A stretch of DNA of 64,000 bases, from positions 248,001 to 312,000 of the forward strand of contig PBLG01000046.1 of the NCBI GenBank assembly GCA_002722315.1. Direction: 5' to 3'. Position 1 is the first letter of the stretch. Each line of letters starts with the position of its first letter. Positions 54,784-64,000 of the stretch are shown piece after piece. The stretch is from Lysobacterales bacterium. Its GTDB lineage: Bacteria; Pseudomonadota; Gammaproteobacteria; Xanthomonadales; Wenzhouxiangellaceae. The notes under the pieces were generated by a model. It did not search any database, was not told the DNA's origin, and saw only the letters and a program-made list of their open reading frames with translations. A program made the position numbers and the translations under genes.

Positions 54784-55845
54784 ATGACCGAAAGCCATTT
54801 CGCTGACGACGATTCCCGCCTGATTTCGGCTCGACCGGCCGACGAGGAAGTGCGCTTCGAGGCCTCGCTTCGGCCGGCGCGGCTGGCCGAGTACATCGGC
54901 CAGCAGACAATGAAGGACCGGCTGGGCATCTACCTGGAATCGGCCCGGCATCGCTCCGAGGCCCTGGATCACGTGCTGATCTTCGGCCCGCCGGGGCTCG
55001 GCAAGACCACGCTGGCCAACGTGATTGCCGCCGAGATGGGTACGAACCTGCGCCAGACCTCGGGGCCGGTGCTGGAGCGCGCCGGCGACCTGGCCGCGAT
55101 GCTGACCAATCTCGAGTCGGGCGACGTGCTGTTCGTCGATGAAATACACCGCCTGTCGCCGGTGGTCGAAGAAGTGCTGTACCCGGCGATGGAAGACTAC
55201 CGGATCGACATCATCATCGGCGAGGGACCGGCGGCACGCTCGATCCAGCTCGACCTGCCGAGATTCACGCTGGTGGGGGCGACGACGCGCGCCGGATTGC
55301 TGACTTCGCCGCTGCGCGATCGCTTCGGCATCGTCGAGCGGCTGGAGTTCTACGGCGTCGACGACCTGGCAAAGATCGTCACGCGCTCGGCCGGCATCCT
55401 GGAAATCGCCTGCGACGGGCAGGGCGCGGCAGAGATCGCGCGCCGGGCTCGCGGGACCCCGCGTATTGCCAATCGCCTGCTCAGGCGGGTGCGCGATTTT
55501 GCCCAGGTGCGGGCCGACGGCAGCATCGACGCCGACGTCGCGCGCCAGGCGCTGGAAATGATGCAGGTCGATGCCGAGGGCTTCGACCAGCTCGACCGCC
55601 GGCTGCTGACCGTGCTGATCGAGCACTTCGACGGCGGCCCGGTGGGTGTGGAAAGCCTGGCCGCGGCGCTTTCCGAGGAACGCGGCACGATAGAAGACGT
55701 CATCGAGCCGTTCCTGATTCAACAGGGATTTTTGGTACGCACCGCGCGCGGACGCATGGCCACGACGCGCACCTGGCAGCACCTGGGACTCAAGGCGCCG
55801 GCCAAGCCGGGGGGACCGGACCTGTTCGAAAGCAACGAGTCATGA
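54784..55845 (+). CDS. ruvB: Holliday junction DNA helicase RuvB
   Basis: [61 protein letters not shown]. Confidence 0.97.
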   Translation: MTESHFADDDSRLISARPADEEVRFEASLRPARLAEYIGQQTMKDRLGIYLESARHRSEALDHVLIFGPPGLGKTTLANVIAAEMGTNLRQTSGPVLERAGDLAAMLTNLESGDVLFVDEIHRLSPVVEEVLYPAMEDYRIDIIIGEGPAARSIQLDLPRFTLVGATTRAGLLTSPLRDRFGIVERLEFYGVDDLAKIVTRSAGILEIACDGQGAAEIARRARGTPRIANRLLRRVRDFAQVRADGSIDADVARQALEMMQVDAEGFDQLDRRLLTVLIEHFDGGPVGVESLAAALSEERGTIEDVIEPFLIQQGFLVRTARGRMATTRTWQHLGLKAPAKPGGPDLFESNES

Positions 55846-56270
55846 CCGCAGGCGAATCCGGGCCCAACGAAACCTTCCGCTACCGCGTCTATTGGGAAGA
55901 TACCGACGCAGGCGGAGTGGTGTACCACGCGCGGTACCTGCAATTCCTGGAACGTGCCCGCTCCGACTGGCTGGCGAGCCTGGGCGTCTCGCAGACCGAA
56001 CTGCGCCGTGACACCGGCCTGATATTTGCCGTCACGCGCATGGAAATAGATTTCCGCAAACCGGCGCGGCTTGAAGATGAACTTGCCGTCTCGGTTCGCG
56101 TCCAAGCCGTGGGCCGCGCCCGGATGGACTTCACCCAGCAGATCCGGCGCGGTGACGAGTTGCTGATCGAGGCCGCGGTGCGCGCCGCCTGCCTGGATGC
56201 AGAGCGTTTCGCGCCGGCCCGAATGCCCGAAGAGATACAGGAAAAGCTCCGCGCATTGACTGTCTCTTGA
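55842..56270 (+). CDS. ybgC: Tol-Pal-associated acyl-CoA thioesterase YbgC
   Basis: [31 protein letters not shown]. Confidence 0.95.
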   Translation: MTAGESGPNETFRYRVYWEDTDAGGVVYHARYLQFLERARSDWLASLGVSQTELRRDTGLIFAVTRMEIDFRKPARLEDELAVSVRVQAVGRARMDFTQQIRRGDELLIEAAVRAACLDAERFAPARMPEEIQEKLRALTVS

Positions 56271-56321
56271 GCAATAAACCGTCTAGAATACAAATAATTC
56301 CAGCCAACTCCCGGAAATTAC

Positions 56322-57008
56322 ATGAATGCAGACATGAACATCTGGAGCCTCATCGCCGAGGCCACGCTGGTGGTGCAGCTGGTCATGGCGATCCTGCTCC
56401 TGGCCTCGATCGCCTCCTGGGTCATCATCTTTTCCAAGCGCGCGGTGCTGGGGCGGATGGAAAAGCGCTCCAAGCAGTTCGAGGAACGCTTCTGGTCTGG
56501 CGCCGACCTAGGACAGCTGTATGACCGGATCACGTCCGAGCACAAGGTTCGCGAAGGCCAGGAGATCATTTTCGAGGCCGGCTACCGGGAATTCTCGCGG
56601 CTCCGGGAAGAGCAGCGAATCGCCGCCGACACGCTCGCCGGCGGTGCCCAGCGGGCCATGCGCGTGGCGCTGACGCGCGAGATCGATCGACTGGAGAACG
56701 GGCTCAACTTCCTGGCTACGGTCGGCTCCACCAGCCCCTACGTCGGGCTGTTCGGCACCGTCTGGGGCATCATGCACGCGTTCTTCGCGCTGGCCGGCGT
56801 GCAGCAGGCCACGATCGCCATGGTGGCCCCGGGCATCGCCGAGGCGCTGATCGCCACGGCCATGGGGCTGGTGGCGGCGATTCCTGCCGTGATCGCCTAC
56901 AACAGGTATTCCAACCAGGTCTACCGGCTGGAAGTGCGGATGGACAACTTCAAGGAAGAGTTCGCCGGCATCCTGTTCCGCCAGGCGCGCAAGCTGCAGG
57001 ACGCCTGA
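56322..57008 (+). CDS. tolQ: TolQ
   Basis: MNIWSLIAEATLVVQLVMAILLLASIASWVIIFSKR...VGSTSPYVGLFGTVWGIMHAF. Confidence 0.95.
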   Translation: MNADMNIWSLIAEATLVVQLVMAILLLASIASWVIIFSKRAVLGRMEKRSKQFEERFWSGADLGQLYDRITSEHKVREGQEIIFEAGYREFSRLREEQRIAADTLAGGAQRAMRVALTREIDRLENGLNFLATVGSTSPYVGLFGTVWGIMHAFFALAGVQQATIAMVAPGIAEALIATAMGLVAAIPAVIAYNRYSNQVYRLEVRMDNFKEEFAGILFRQARKLQDA

Positions 57009-57011
57009 GCC

Positions 57012-57440
57012 ATGCAGACAGACGCCCCCATCCAGCGCCGCCGCCGGGCCATGGCCGAGATCAACGTGGTGCCGTACATCGACGTGATGCTGGTGCTTCT
57101 GATCATCTTCATGGTCACGGCACCTTTGCTCAACCTGGGCGTGGAAGTGGAGCTGCCACAGGGCAATGCCGAATCCATGGGCGACATCGAGGAGCCCCTG
57201 CTGGTGACCGTGGACCGCAACGGCGATCTTTACCTGAATACCGGCGATGCGCCGGAACTGGTCGACGGCCAGACCCTGGTCGAGCGCGTCAGCGTGATCG
57301 TCGGGCGCAATGAAAAGGTCCAGGTCCTGGTCGGCGGCGACCAGGCCGTGCCTTACCGGTATATCTACGACACCATGGTGCTGCTGCAGCGCGCCGGGGT
57401 AGCGTCCATCGGCTTCATGGGCGATCCGCCCGAGCAGTGA
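57012..57440 (+). CDS. tolR: TolR
   Basis: RRRRAMAEINVVPYIDVMLVLLIIFMVTAPLL. Confidence 0.95.
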   Translation: MQTDAPIQRRRRAMAEINVVPYIDVMLVLLIIFMVTAPLLNLGVEVELPQGNAESMGDIEEPLLVTVDRNGDLYLNTGDAPELVDGQTLVERVSVIVGRNEKVQVLVGGDQAVPYRYIYDTMVLLQRAGVASIGFMGDPPEQ

Positions 57441-58354
57441 AAGCGCAGGCCTCGCACAAACCGGTCCGACGCGATTCGCCGGCGCGCGACACGCTGCGCG
57501 CGCTCGCGATGGCGCTGGGCGTGCACCTGCTCGGCATCGCCCTGCTGTGGCTGGGCAGCCAGAGCTGGGAACCGAAGCGCCCGCCCCAGATCGCGCCCAG
57601 CTTCACGCTGGTGGATGCCTCGCCTTATCTCGAGGCCGAGCGGCAGGAGCAACTGGCCGAGGCGCAGGCCGAGGCGGCCGAGCGTCGGCTGGAACAGGCG
57701 CGTCGCGAGGAGGCCGAGCGGCAGCAGGCGCTTCAACGCCAGCGCGAGCAGGAGCAGGCCGAACAGGAACGCCAGGCCGCGCTCGAGGCCCAGCGCCAGC
57801 GTCAATTGGAGCGCGAGGCCGAACAGGCCCGGCTGGCAGAAGAACAGCAGCAGGTCGAGCGCGAGCGGCGCGAAGCCGAGCAGGCGCGTTTGCGCGAGCT
57901 GGAGGAATTGCGCCAGCGCCGCGAGCAGGCCCAGCGCGAGCGCGAGGAACAGGAACGTCGCCTGGCCGAGATCGCCGAGCGACGTGAACAGGAAGAACAG
58001 CGCCAGCGCGAAGCGGAAGAGGCCGAGCGGCTTCGGCTGGCGAGCGAGCAGGCGCAGGCCTCCGAGCAGCGCGCCACGCTCAGAGACGAGTACGTGGCGA
58101 CCATTCGGGAATTGGTGACGCGCAATTGGATTCGGCCGCCGACCACCCAGCCCGGGGTGCGCTGCTCGGTGCGCGTCGTTCAGATTCCGGGCGGCGAGAT
58201 CATCGACCAGGCCATCGCCAGCCCGTGCAACGCCGACCCGGCGACGCGACGCTCGATCATTGCCGCGGTCGAACGTGCAGCGGTCTTACCCTATCGAGGT
58301 TATGAGGATGTATTCGAACGTGAAATCATTTTTGAATTTGTTTACAACGGCTAG
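57437..58354 (+). CDS. tolA: TolA
   Basis: N-terminal TM, long charged E/Q/R-rich helix, C-term VTRNWIRPPTTQPGVRCSVRVVQIPGGEII. Confidence 0.92.
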   Translation: MKAQASHKPVRRDSPARDTLRALAMALGVHLLGIALLWLGSQSWEPKRPPQIAPSFTLVDASPYLEAERQEQLAEAQAEAAERRLEQARREEAERQQALQRQREQEQAEQERQAALEAQRQRQLEREAEQARLAEEQQQVERERREAEQARLRELEELRQRREQAQREREEQERRLAEIAERREQEEQRQREAEEAERLRLASEQAQASEQRATLRDEYVATIRELVTRNWIRPPTTQPGVRCSVRVVQIPGGEIIDQAIASPCNADPATRRSIIAAVERAAVLPYRGYEDVFEREIIFEFVYNG

Positions 58355-59630
58355 CCTGGCGCTTCTCCTCGTTTCGGGAGCCGCGCGGGCCCAGCTCCAG
58401 ATCGAGATCGTCGATGGCGTCGAGGGCGCGTTGCCGATCGCGGTAGTGCCATTCGACTTCGGCAACGCCGAAATGCAGCCCGAGACGCCCATCCACGAAG
58501 TGATCGCGGCCGACCTCCAGCGCAGCGGCCTGTTCGATCCCCTTGCCGTGACCGACATGATTGACCGTCCGAGTCGCCCGCCGGAAGTCAAGCTCGGGAC
58601 CTGGCGTCTGTTGAAGGTGGACTACGTCGCCATGGGTCGCTGGATTCCCGGCAGCGATGGGCTTTCGGGCGAAATCGAATACCACCTGGTCGCGGTGCAT
58701 TCGGGCCGCACGCTGTTTTCGCGCGCGATCGCCGCGGGGCCCGGCGCGTTTCGCCTTCGCGCGCACCAGATCGCCGATGCGATATACGAAGAACTCACCG
58801 GCGCGCCCGGCGCGTTCGCCAGCCGGATTGCCTACGTGCAGGTGACAGGCGCCGGCACCGATGCCGAGCAGTTCGAACTGATCGTCGCCGATTCCGACGG
58901 CCACAATCCGCAGACGATCGTTCGCCACAGCGAGCCCATCATGTCGCCTGCCTGGGGCCCGGAAGGGCGCCGCCTGGCCTACGTCTCGTTCGCCACCGGT
59001 CGATCCAACGTGGTCATCCAGGATATCTATACCGGTCAGCGCGACGTGATCGCCGACGGACGCGGCATCAACGGCGCGCCGGCGTTCTCGCCAAATGGCG
59101 ACTTGCTCGCGATGAGCCTGTCGCGCAGCGGCAATTCCGAGATCTGGGTGCGCACCCTGGCCACCGGGCGCATGGAACAGTTGACCGAGCACTATGCAAT
59201 CGACACAGAGCCGGCCTGGTCGCGCGACGGGCGCAATATCTTCTTCACCTCCGACCGTGCCGGTCGGCCGCAGATCTACAGCGTGCGCCGCGACGGCACG
59301 AATATCGAGCGGGTGACCTTCGAGGGTGAATACAATTCGCGGGTGTCGGTGGACCCGTATTCGGGCTTGCTGGCGATGGTGCACGGCGGACAGGCCAATT
59401 TCAGAATAGCGGTTCTCGATCGCGAATCGGAGCGTTTGCGTGTATTATCCCCGGGACGGATGGATGAGTCCCCGAGCTTCGCGCCGAACGGGCGCATGGT
59501 GCTGTACGCGACCCGCGAGGGCGAAAAAGGCGTATTGGCCGCGGTTTCTGTTGACGGCAACTTCAGGCAGCGGCTTGTGCTGAGCGACGGCGACGTACGT
59601 GAACCGGCCTGGTCACCGTTGATCCAATAG
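58302..59630 (+). CDS. tolB: TolB
   Basis: Signal peptide, LQIEIVDGVEGALPIAVVPF, TolB propeller repeats; starts within the end of tolA (ATG 58302 or 58308). Confidence 0.94.
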   Translation: MRMYSNVKSFLNLFTTASLALLLVSGAARAQLQIEIVDGVEGALPIAVVPFDFGNAEMQPETPIHEVIAADLQRSGLFDPLAVTDMIDRPSRPPEVKLGTWRLLKVDYVAMGRWIPGSDGLSGEIEYHLVAVHSGRTLFSRAIAAGPGAFRLRAHQIADAIYEELTGAPGAFASRIAYVQVTGAGTDAEQFELIVADSDGHNPQTIVRHSEPIMSPAWGPEGRRLAYVSFATGRSNVVIQDIYTGQRDVIADGRGINGAPAFSPNGDLLAMSLSRSGNSEIWVRTLATGRMEQLTEHYAIDTEPAWSRDGRNIFFTSDRAGRPQIYSVRRDGTNIERVTFEGEYNSRVSVDPYSGLLAMVHGGQANFRIAVLDRESERLRVLSPGRMDESPSFAPNGRMVLYATREGEKGVLAAVSVDGNFRQRLVLSDGDVREPAWSPLIQ

Positions 59631-59710
59631 AAAATCGGACAAGCAACAAATCGATTCGGCCAATCCGACAAAACCCGAAAAATAATCCCACACGGAATTC
59701 TGGAGGCAGC

Positions 59711-60244
59711 ATGAACTTCGCATCGAAAATTTTCCTGGTCCTGGTCCTGGCGCTGGTGCTCGGCGCCTGTGCGACCGATACCCGAGACGTTCCGCCGGCG
59801 CCGGAACCCGAACCGCAGCCGACGCAGCCTTCGGATCCTGTAGAAGTCGATCGCGTCAACCCGACCGATTTCGCCGATTCGCGCAACCTGGACAACCCGG
59901 ACAGCACGCTGAGCCAGCGCGAAATCTACTTCGAATTCGATCGTTCCGACGTGCGGCCCGAGTACCTGCCCATTGTTCGCGCTCACGCGGCCTACCTGCG
60001 CGCCAATCCGAGTGCCCGCATGCTGCTCGAGGGCCACGCCGACGAACGCGGTTCGCGCGAGTACAACCTGGGCCTGGGCGAACGTCGGGGCAACTCGGTG
60101 CTCGACCTGATGCGGGCCGAGGGCGCGAGCGCCGGCCAGATCGAAGTCGTCAGTTACGGCGAGGAACGCCCGGTGTGTCGCCAGTCCAGCGAGTCGTGCT
60201 GGGAGCGTAACCGGCGCGTGGAGATTGTCTACACCGCACGGTGA
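59711..60244 (+). CDS. pal: Peptidoglycan-associated lipoprotein Pal
   Basis: Lipobox LGACAT; IYFEFDRSDVRPEY...LEGHADERGSREYNLGLGERRGNSV. Confidence 0.96.
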   Translation: MNFASKIFLVLVLALVLGACATDTRDVPPAPEPEPQPTQPSDPVEVDRVNPTDFADSRNLDNPDSTLSQREIYFEFDRSDVRPEYLPIVRAHAAYLRANPSARMLLEGHADERGSREYNLGLGERRGNSVLDLMRAEGASAGQIEVVSYGEERPVCRQSSESCWERNRRVEIVYTAR

Positions 60245-60249
60245 CCTTG

Positions 60250-61170
60250 ATGCTTCAAGTACTGAAATCGAACTCCAGGCGCGCCCTCGGCGGCGCGCTT
60301 GCCATCTGTGCCCTGGCGGTCGCGGCCGCATCTCCGGTTATGGCGCAGGAAGACAACATGGCCTCGCGCATGATCCTGGAACTCCAGCAGATGCGCGAGG
60401 AAGTCCGTGAACTTCGCGGCATGGTCGAAGCCCAGGCGCAGGAGATCGAGAATCTCAAGCGCCGTCAGCGCGATCAGTACCTGGATCTCGACCGTCGGGT
60501 AGGGCAAATGCGCGGCGGCTCGACCGAAGCACCGATGCCGCAGACCAATGCTTCGGAAGGGAACGAGGTCGCGCAGAACGGTTCGGGTCGGGATTCGGCT
60601 CGTGATGTCAGTCAGCCGGAGGTCCGCCAGCCCACGACCGATCCTGCGCAACAGCAGCCGTCCGGGCAGACGGGCCGCGTGGCACCGCCCGAAGTGCGTG
60701 AGCCGATAGCAGAGCAGCCCGAAGTGGTGACGCTGGCCGACCCGGGCAGCGGCGACGGGCGCCAGTTGAGAGAGCCCACCGAGGCCGAGCAGCAGGCCTA
60801 CGACCAGGCATTCCGTGCGCTGCGCGAGACCCGTTACGCCGATGCCGCCGAGGGCTTCGATGCGTTCCTGCGCGATCATCCACAGTCGAGCTATGCACCC
60901 AATGCGCTTTACTGGCTTGGCGAGGTCTACTACGTCACGCGCGATTTCGAAACCGCCCTGGCGCAGTTCGAGCGTCTGCAGGAAACCTACCCGGACAGCA
61001 GCAAGAAGCCCGATGCGCTGCTCAAGATCGGTTTCAGCCACTATGAACTCGGCAACTGGGAACGCGCACGCGCCGCGCTCGAGCAGGTCATCGCCGATTT
61101 TCCCGGCACCAACTACTCGCGCCTGGCCGAGAACAGGCTGCGGACCATGAGGCTGGAAGGCAATCTCTGA
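60250..61170 (+). CDS. cpoB: Cell division coordinator CpoB (YbgF)
   Basis: Signal peptide, coiled coil, TPR: QAYDQAFRALRETRYADAAEGFDAFLRDHPQSSYAPNALYWLGEVYYV. Confidence 0.94.
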   Translation: MLQVLKSNSRRALGGALAICALAVAAASPVMAQEDNMASRMILELQQMREEVRELRGMVEAQAQEIENLKRRQRDQYLDLDRRVGQMRGGSTEAPMPQTNASEGNEVAQNGSGRDSARDVSQPEVRQPTTDPAQQQPSGQTGRVAPPEVREPIAEQPEVVTLADPGSGDGRQLREPTEAEQQAYDQAFRALRETRYADAAEGFDAFLRDHPQSSYAPNALYWLGEVYYVTRDFETALAQFERLQETYPDSSKKPDALLKIGFSHYELGNWERARAALEQVIADFPGTNYSRLAENRLRTMRLEGNL

Positions 61171-61176
61171 TTCAGG

Positions 61177-61211
61177 CTCTTGATCCGGCGATGCCGGATT
61201 AAGAGCGTTTT
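61177..61211 (+). terminator. Intrinsic terminator of the tol-pal operon
   Basis: CTCTTGATCCGGC-gat-GCCGGATTAAGAG-cg-TTTT; T-tract is the start of the heptamer element. Confidence 0.88.
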
Positions 61212-61331
61212 AGGTTTTAAGTTTTACGTGTTAAGTAAAAGGCAAAATGCGGGTTTGATGCAGGTGAGCATGGCCTGTGCTTTTGCTTGAACCCTAAAAC
61301 CTAACACCTAACACCTAACACCTAAAACGCG
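61206..61331. repeat. Inverted heptamer-array element, copy 2
   Basis: Left CG-TTTTAGG-TTTTAAG-TTTTACG-TGTTAAG; right CCTAAAA-CCTAACA-CCTAACA-CCTAACA-CCTAAAA-CGCG. Confidence 0.92.
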
Positions 61332-61362
61332 CGCTCAGAAGCGCCAATCCCTCCGCCTCCCC

Positions 61363-62028
61363 ATGCCCAATAAGACATCAGACCGTTCGGCAACCGCCCT
61401 GAAAATCACCGAGATCTTCCGGTCGCTGCAGGGCGAGTCGGATTCGGTGGGCTGGCCGACCGTGTTCGTTCGGCTGACCGGCTGCCCGCTTCGCTGCGTG
61501 TGGTGCGATACCGCTTACGCGTTCCAGGGCGGGGAGTGGATGGAGATCGACGCCGTCGTCGACCGGGTCGGCGAACTCGATACGCGTCACGTCTGCGTCA
61601 CCGGCGGCGAGCCGCTGGCGCAGAAGCGATGCCTGGAACTGCTGACGCGGCTCTGCGATGCCGGCCACCGGGTTTCGCTCGAAACCAGCGGGGCCTTGCC
61701 GGTGGACCGGGTCGATACGCGCGTGGTCAAGGTGCTGGACCTCAAGGCGCCCGCCTCGGGCGAGGTCGCGCGCAACCTCTGGTCCAACCTGGACCACCTG
61801 CAGCCGCACGACCAGATCAAGTTCGTCATTTCAGACCGGGTCGACTTCGACTGGGCGGCGGGACAGATCCGGTCGCGCAACCTGACGCGCTGGGACGTGT
61901 TGCTGTCACCCGTTTGGGAGACGTTGCCGCCGGCGACCCTTTCGGAGTGGCTACTCGAATCCGGTCTCGACGTCCGCCTGCAGCTCCAGCTGCACAAGGT
62001 GCTATGGGGTGATCAGCCGGGGAAGTGA
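61363..62028 (+). CDS. queE: 7-carboxy-7-deazaguanine synthase
   Basis: KITEIFRSLQGESDSVGWPTVFVRLTGCPLRCVWCDTAYAF (radical SAM CxxxCxxC variant). Confidence 0.95.
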   Translation: MPNKTSDRSATALKITEIFRSLQGESDSVGWPTVFVRLTGCPLRCVWCDTAYAFQGGEWMEIDAVVDRVGELDTRHVCVTGGEPLAQKRCLELLTRLCDAGHRVSLETSGALPVDRVDTRVVKVLDLKAPASGEVARNLWSNLDHLQPHDQIKFVISDRVDFDWAAGQIRSRNLTRWDVLLSPVWETLPPATLSEWLLESGLDVRLQLQLHKVLWGDQPGK

Positions 62029-62086
62029 CCTCGGCTGCCTGTCGTGCCGGAGCATGACCGGGTGCGCGCTTGACGGCTGCTGAATC

Positions 62087-64000
62087 CTAATTGTTCCTGT
62101 TCGCCTCGACCAACCGATAAATCGCGTCCAGTGCCTCGCGCGGGCTGAGCATGTCGGGATCGATCTCCGCGAGCATCTCGACGACCGGATCCGGCTCGAC
62201 CGGCTCGGGCTCGCTTTTCCTGCGGCCGCCGAACAGATTCATCTGGGCCGATTCGGCGCGTTCTGCGTCGGCCTCGAGTTTTTCCAGGTGACTGCGGGCG
62301 CGGGCCAGGACGTCGTGCGGCAGTCCGGCGAGCCGGGCGACCTGCAGGCCGTAGGACTGGCTGGCCGGGCCCTCGCGAACGCTGTGCAGGAACACGATGC
62401 GGTCGCCGTGTTCGCGCGCGGTCAGGTGGACGTTGGCGATTCCCTCGTGGTCTTCGGCCAGCCGGGTGAGCTCGAAGTAGTGGGTCGCGAACAGCGTCAT
62501 GGCGCGTACTTTCATGGCCAGCTCGGTGGCGACGGCCCAGGCCAGCGCCAGGCCGTCGAAGGTGGACGTGCCGCGGCCGATCTCGTCCATCAGGACCAGC
62601 GAATTTTCGCTGGCGTTGTGCAGGATGTTGGCGGTTTCGACCATCTCGACCATGAACGTCGAGCGTCCTCGCGTCAGATCGTCGCCGGCGCCGATGCGCG
62701 AGAAGATTCGGTCGACCGGGCCGCAGCGCATCGCGGCGGCCGGCACGAAGCTGCCGGCGTGCGCCAGCAGCACGATCAGCGCGGTCTGGCGCATGAAGGT
62801 CGACTTGCCGCCCATGTTGGGACCGGTGATGACCAGCATGCGGCGTTCCGGGTCAAGTGCGCAGTCGTTGGGCACGAACGGCGCGTCCTGGACGGCTTCG
62901 ACCACCGGGTGACGCCCCTCGGTGATCTCCAGGCCCGGAGAATCGTCGAGCATCGGGCGATTCCAGTCGAGCATTTCGGCGCGCTGGGCGAACGTGGCCA
63001 GCACGTCCAGCGTGGCGATGGCGCCGGCCAGTCTCGAAAGTTCGGCGTGTTCGGCGGCCAGCTGTGCCACCAGCTCTTCGTAGAGCGCCTTTTCCAGCGT
63101 AAGCGAGCGTTCGCGGGCCGACAGCACCTTGTCCTCGTGCTGCTTGAGCTCCTCGGTGATGTAGCGTTCGGCGTTCTTGAGGGTCTGGCGCCGCGTGTAC
63201 TCGTCGGGGACCCCGCCGGCGCGCGACTTGCCGATCTCTATGTAATAGCCGTGCACCCGGTTGTAGCCGACCTTGAGGCTGGAGATGCCGGTGCGCTCGC
63301 GCTCGGCGGCTTCGTACTTCTGCAGAAAATCGTCGGCGTTGCTGCTGAGCGACCTGAGCTCGTCGAGCTCGGCGTTGTAACCGTCGCGAATAACGCCGCC
63401 GTCCCGTATCAGGACCGGCGGGTGATCGACGACGGCGCGCGCGAGCAGTTCGGTGATATCGGGCCTCGGCGGCATTCGTTCGGCCAGTTGCTGCAGTAGC
63501 GGGTCGTCGATGGCCTCCAGCAACTCGCGCAGCGCGGGCACGCGCGCCAGGCCCGCGCGCAGCGTGGTCAGGTCGCGGGGACGCGCGCTGCCCAGCGCGA
63601 TGCGAGTGAGAATGCGCTCCAGGTCGCCGCCGCCGGACAGCGTTTCGCGCACCGCGTCGAAACGCGAAGCTTCGGTCAGCGCCGCCACCGCGGCGTGCCG
63701 TCGGCTCAGCGGATCACGTTCGCGCAGCGGATGTATCAACCAGCGACGCAGTTCGCGACTGCCCATGGGCGTGACCGCATGGTCGAGCAGCGCGATCAGC
63801 GTGTTCTCGCTGCGGCCTTCGGGATGACGGTCGATCTCGAGATGCCGTCGGGTCGCCGCGTCCAGCAACAGGTGCGCGCTGGCCTGCTCGAAACGCAGGC
63901 CGCCGATGTGCGGCAGCTCGCCGGCCAGCATTTCGCGGGCGTAGCCGAGCAGGGCGCCCGCGGCGGCCACCGCACTGCCCGGGCTCTCGATGCCGAACCC
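62087..64000 (-). CDS. mutS: DNA mismatch repair protein MutS, N-terminus beyond window
   Basis: [63 protein letters not shown]; frame open to window end. Confidence 0.96.
   Translation of the reverse strand, partial: GFGIESPGSAVAAAGALLGYAREMLAGELPHIGGLRFEQASAHLLLDAATRRHLEIDRHPEGRSENTLIALLDHAVTPMGSRELRRWLIHPLRERDPLSRRHAAVAALTEASRFDAVRETLSGGGDLERILTRIALGSARPRDLTTLRAGLARVPALRELLEAIDDPLLQQLAERMPPRPDITELLARAVVDHPPVLIRDGGVIRDGYNAELDELRSLSSNADDFLQKYEAAERERTGISSLKVGYNRVHGYYIEIGKSRAGGVPDEYTRRQTLKNAERYITEELKQHEDKVLSARERSLTLEKALYEELVAQLAAEHAELSRLAGAIATLDVLATFAQRAEMLDWNRPMLDDSPGLEITEGRHPVVEAVQDAPFVPNDCALDPERRMLVITGPNMGGKSTFMRQTALIVLLAHAGSFVPAAAMRCGPVDRIFSRIGAGDDLTRGRSTFMVEMVETANILHNASENSLVLMDEIGRGTSTFDGLALAWAVATELAMKVRAMTLFATHYFELTRLAEDHEGIANVHLTAREHGDRIVFLHSVREGPASQSYGLQVARLAGLPHDVLARARSHLEKLEADAERAESAQMNLFGGRRKSEPEPVEPDPVVEMLAEIDPDMLSPREALDAIYRLVEANRNN

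Noticed and set aside
57600-58080. Repetitive GAGCAGGCC-like DNA
   Set aside because: Explained by the charged coiled-coil domain of TolA, not an independent DNA repeat.

Overview
This is a 64 kb high-GC gammaproteobacterial chromosome segment, with gene order resembling Xanthomonadales/Wenzhouxiangella-type genomes (taxon inferred, not searched). The backbone carries: split metH with an ArsR-methyltransferase (SahR-like) regulator; gloB/rnhA/dnaQ; miaA-hfq-hflX-hflK-hflC-DUF2065-purA-serS; a TetR/5'-nucleotidase pair; a TolB-repeat amidohydrolase; thrA; a secreted zinc metalloprotease; an MFP plus two-RND efflux operon; a TVP38-oxidoreductase fusion; yebC-ruvC-ruvA; ruvB-ybgC-tolQRAB-pal-cpoB-queE; and mutS. 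Two accessory zones stand out. The first, at about 36.2-40.3 kb, holds exported proteins, including a gene split by one in-frame TAG and a tandem paralog pair in AT-richer DNA. The second is a 12.5 kb block (42,261-54,783) between ruvA and ruvB. It contains a GGDEF/EAL protein, ParDE, a DUF222-HNH nuclease with a LexA-type box on its promoter and three copies of a 16-18 bp palindrome inside its ORF, a pRiA4b ORF-3 protein, and a minus-strand run of antitoxin, toxin, type IIG-like RM enzyme, SatD-like protein and DUF3307 membrane protein. The most promising leads are: (1) the SatD-like protein has class III nucleotidyl-cyclase-like motifs and sits next to a membrane protein in a defence context; (2) the same palindrome appears in two reading frames inside the HNH gene; (3) two dispersed elements made of inverted TTTTAGG heptamer arrays start exactly at the T-tract of intrinsic terminators; (4) the RM gene contains an 8-bp tandem repeat. 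No rRNA, tRNA or CRISPR array was recognised. All family calls are from motif reading, without database searches.
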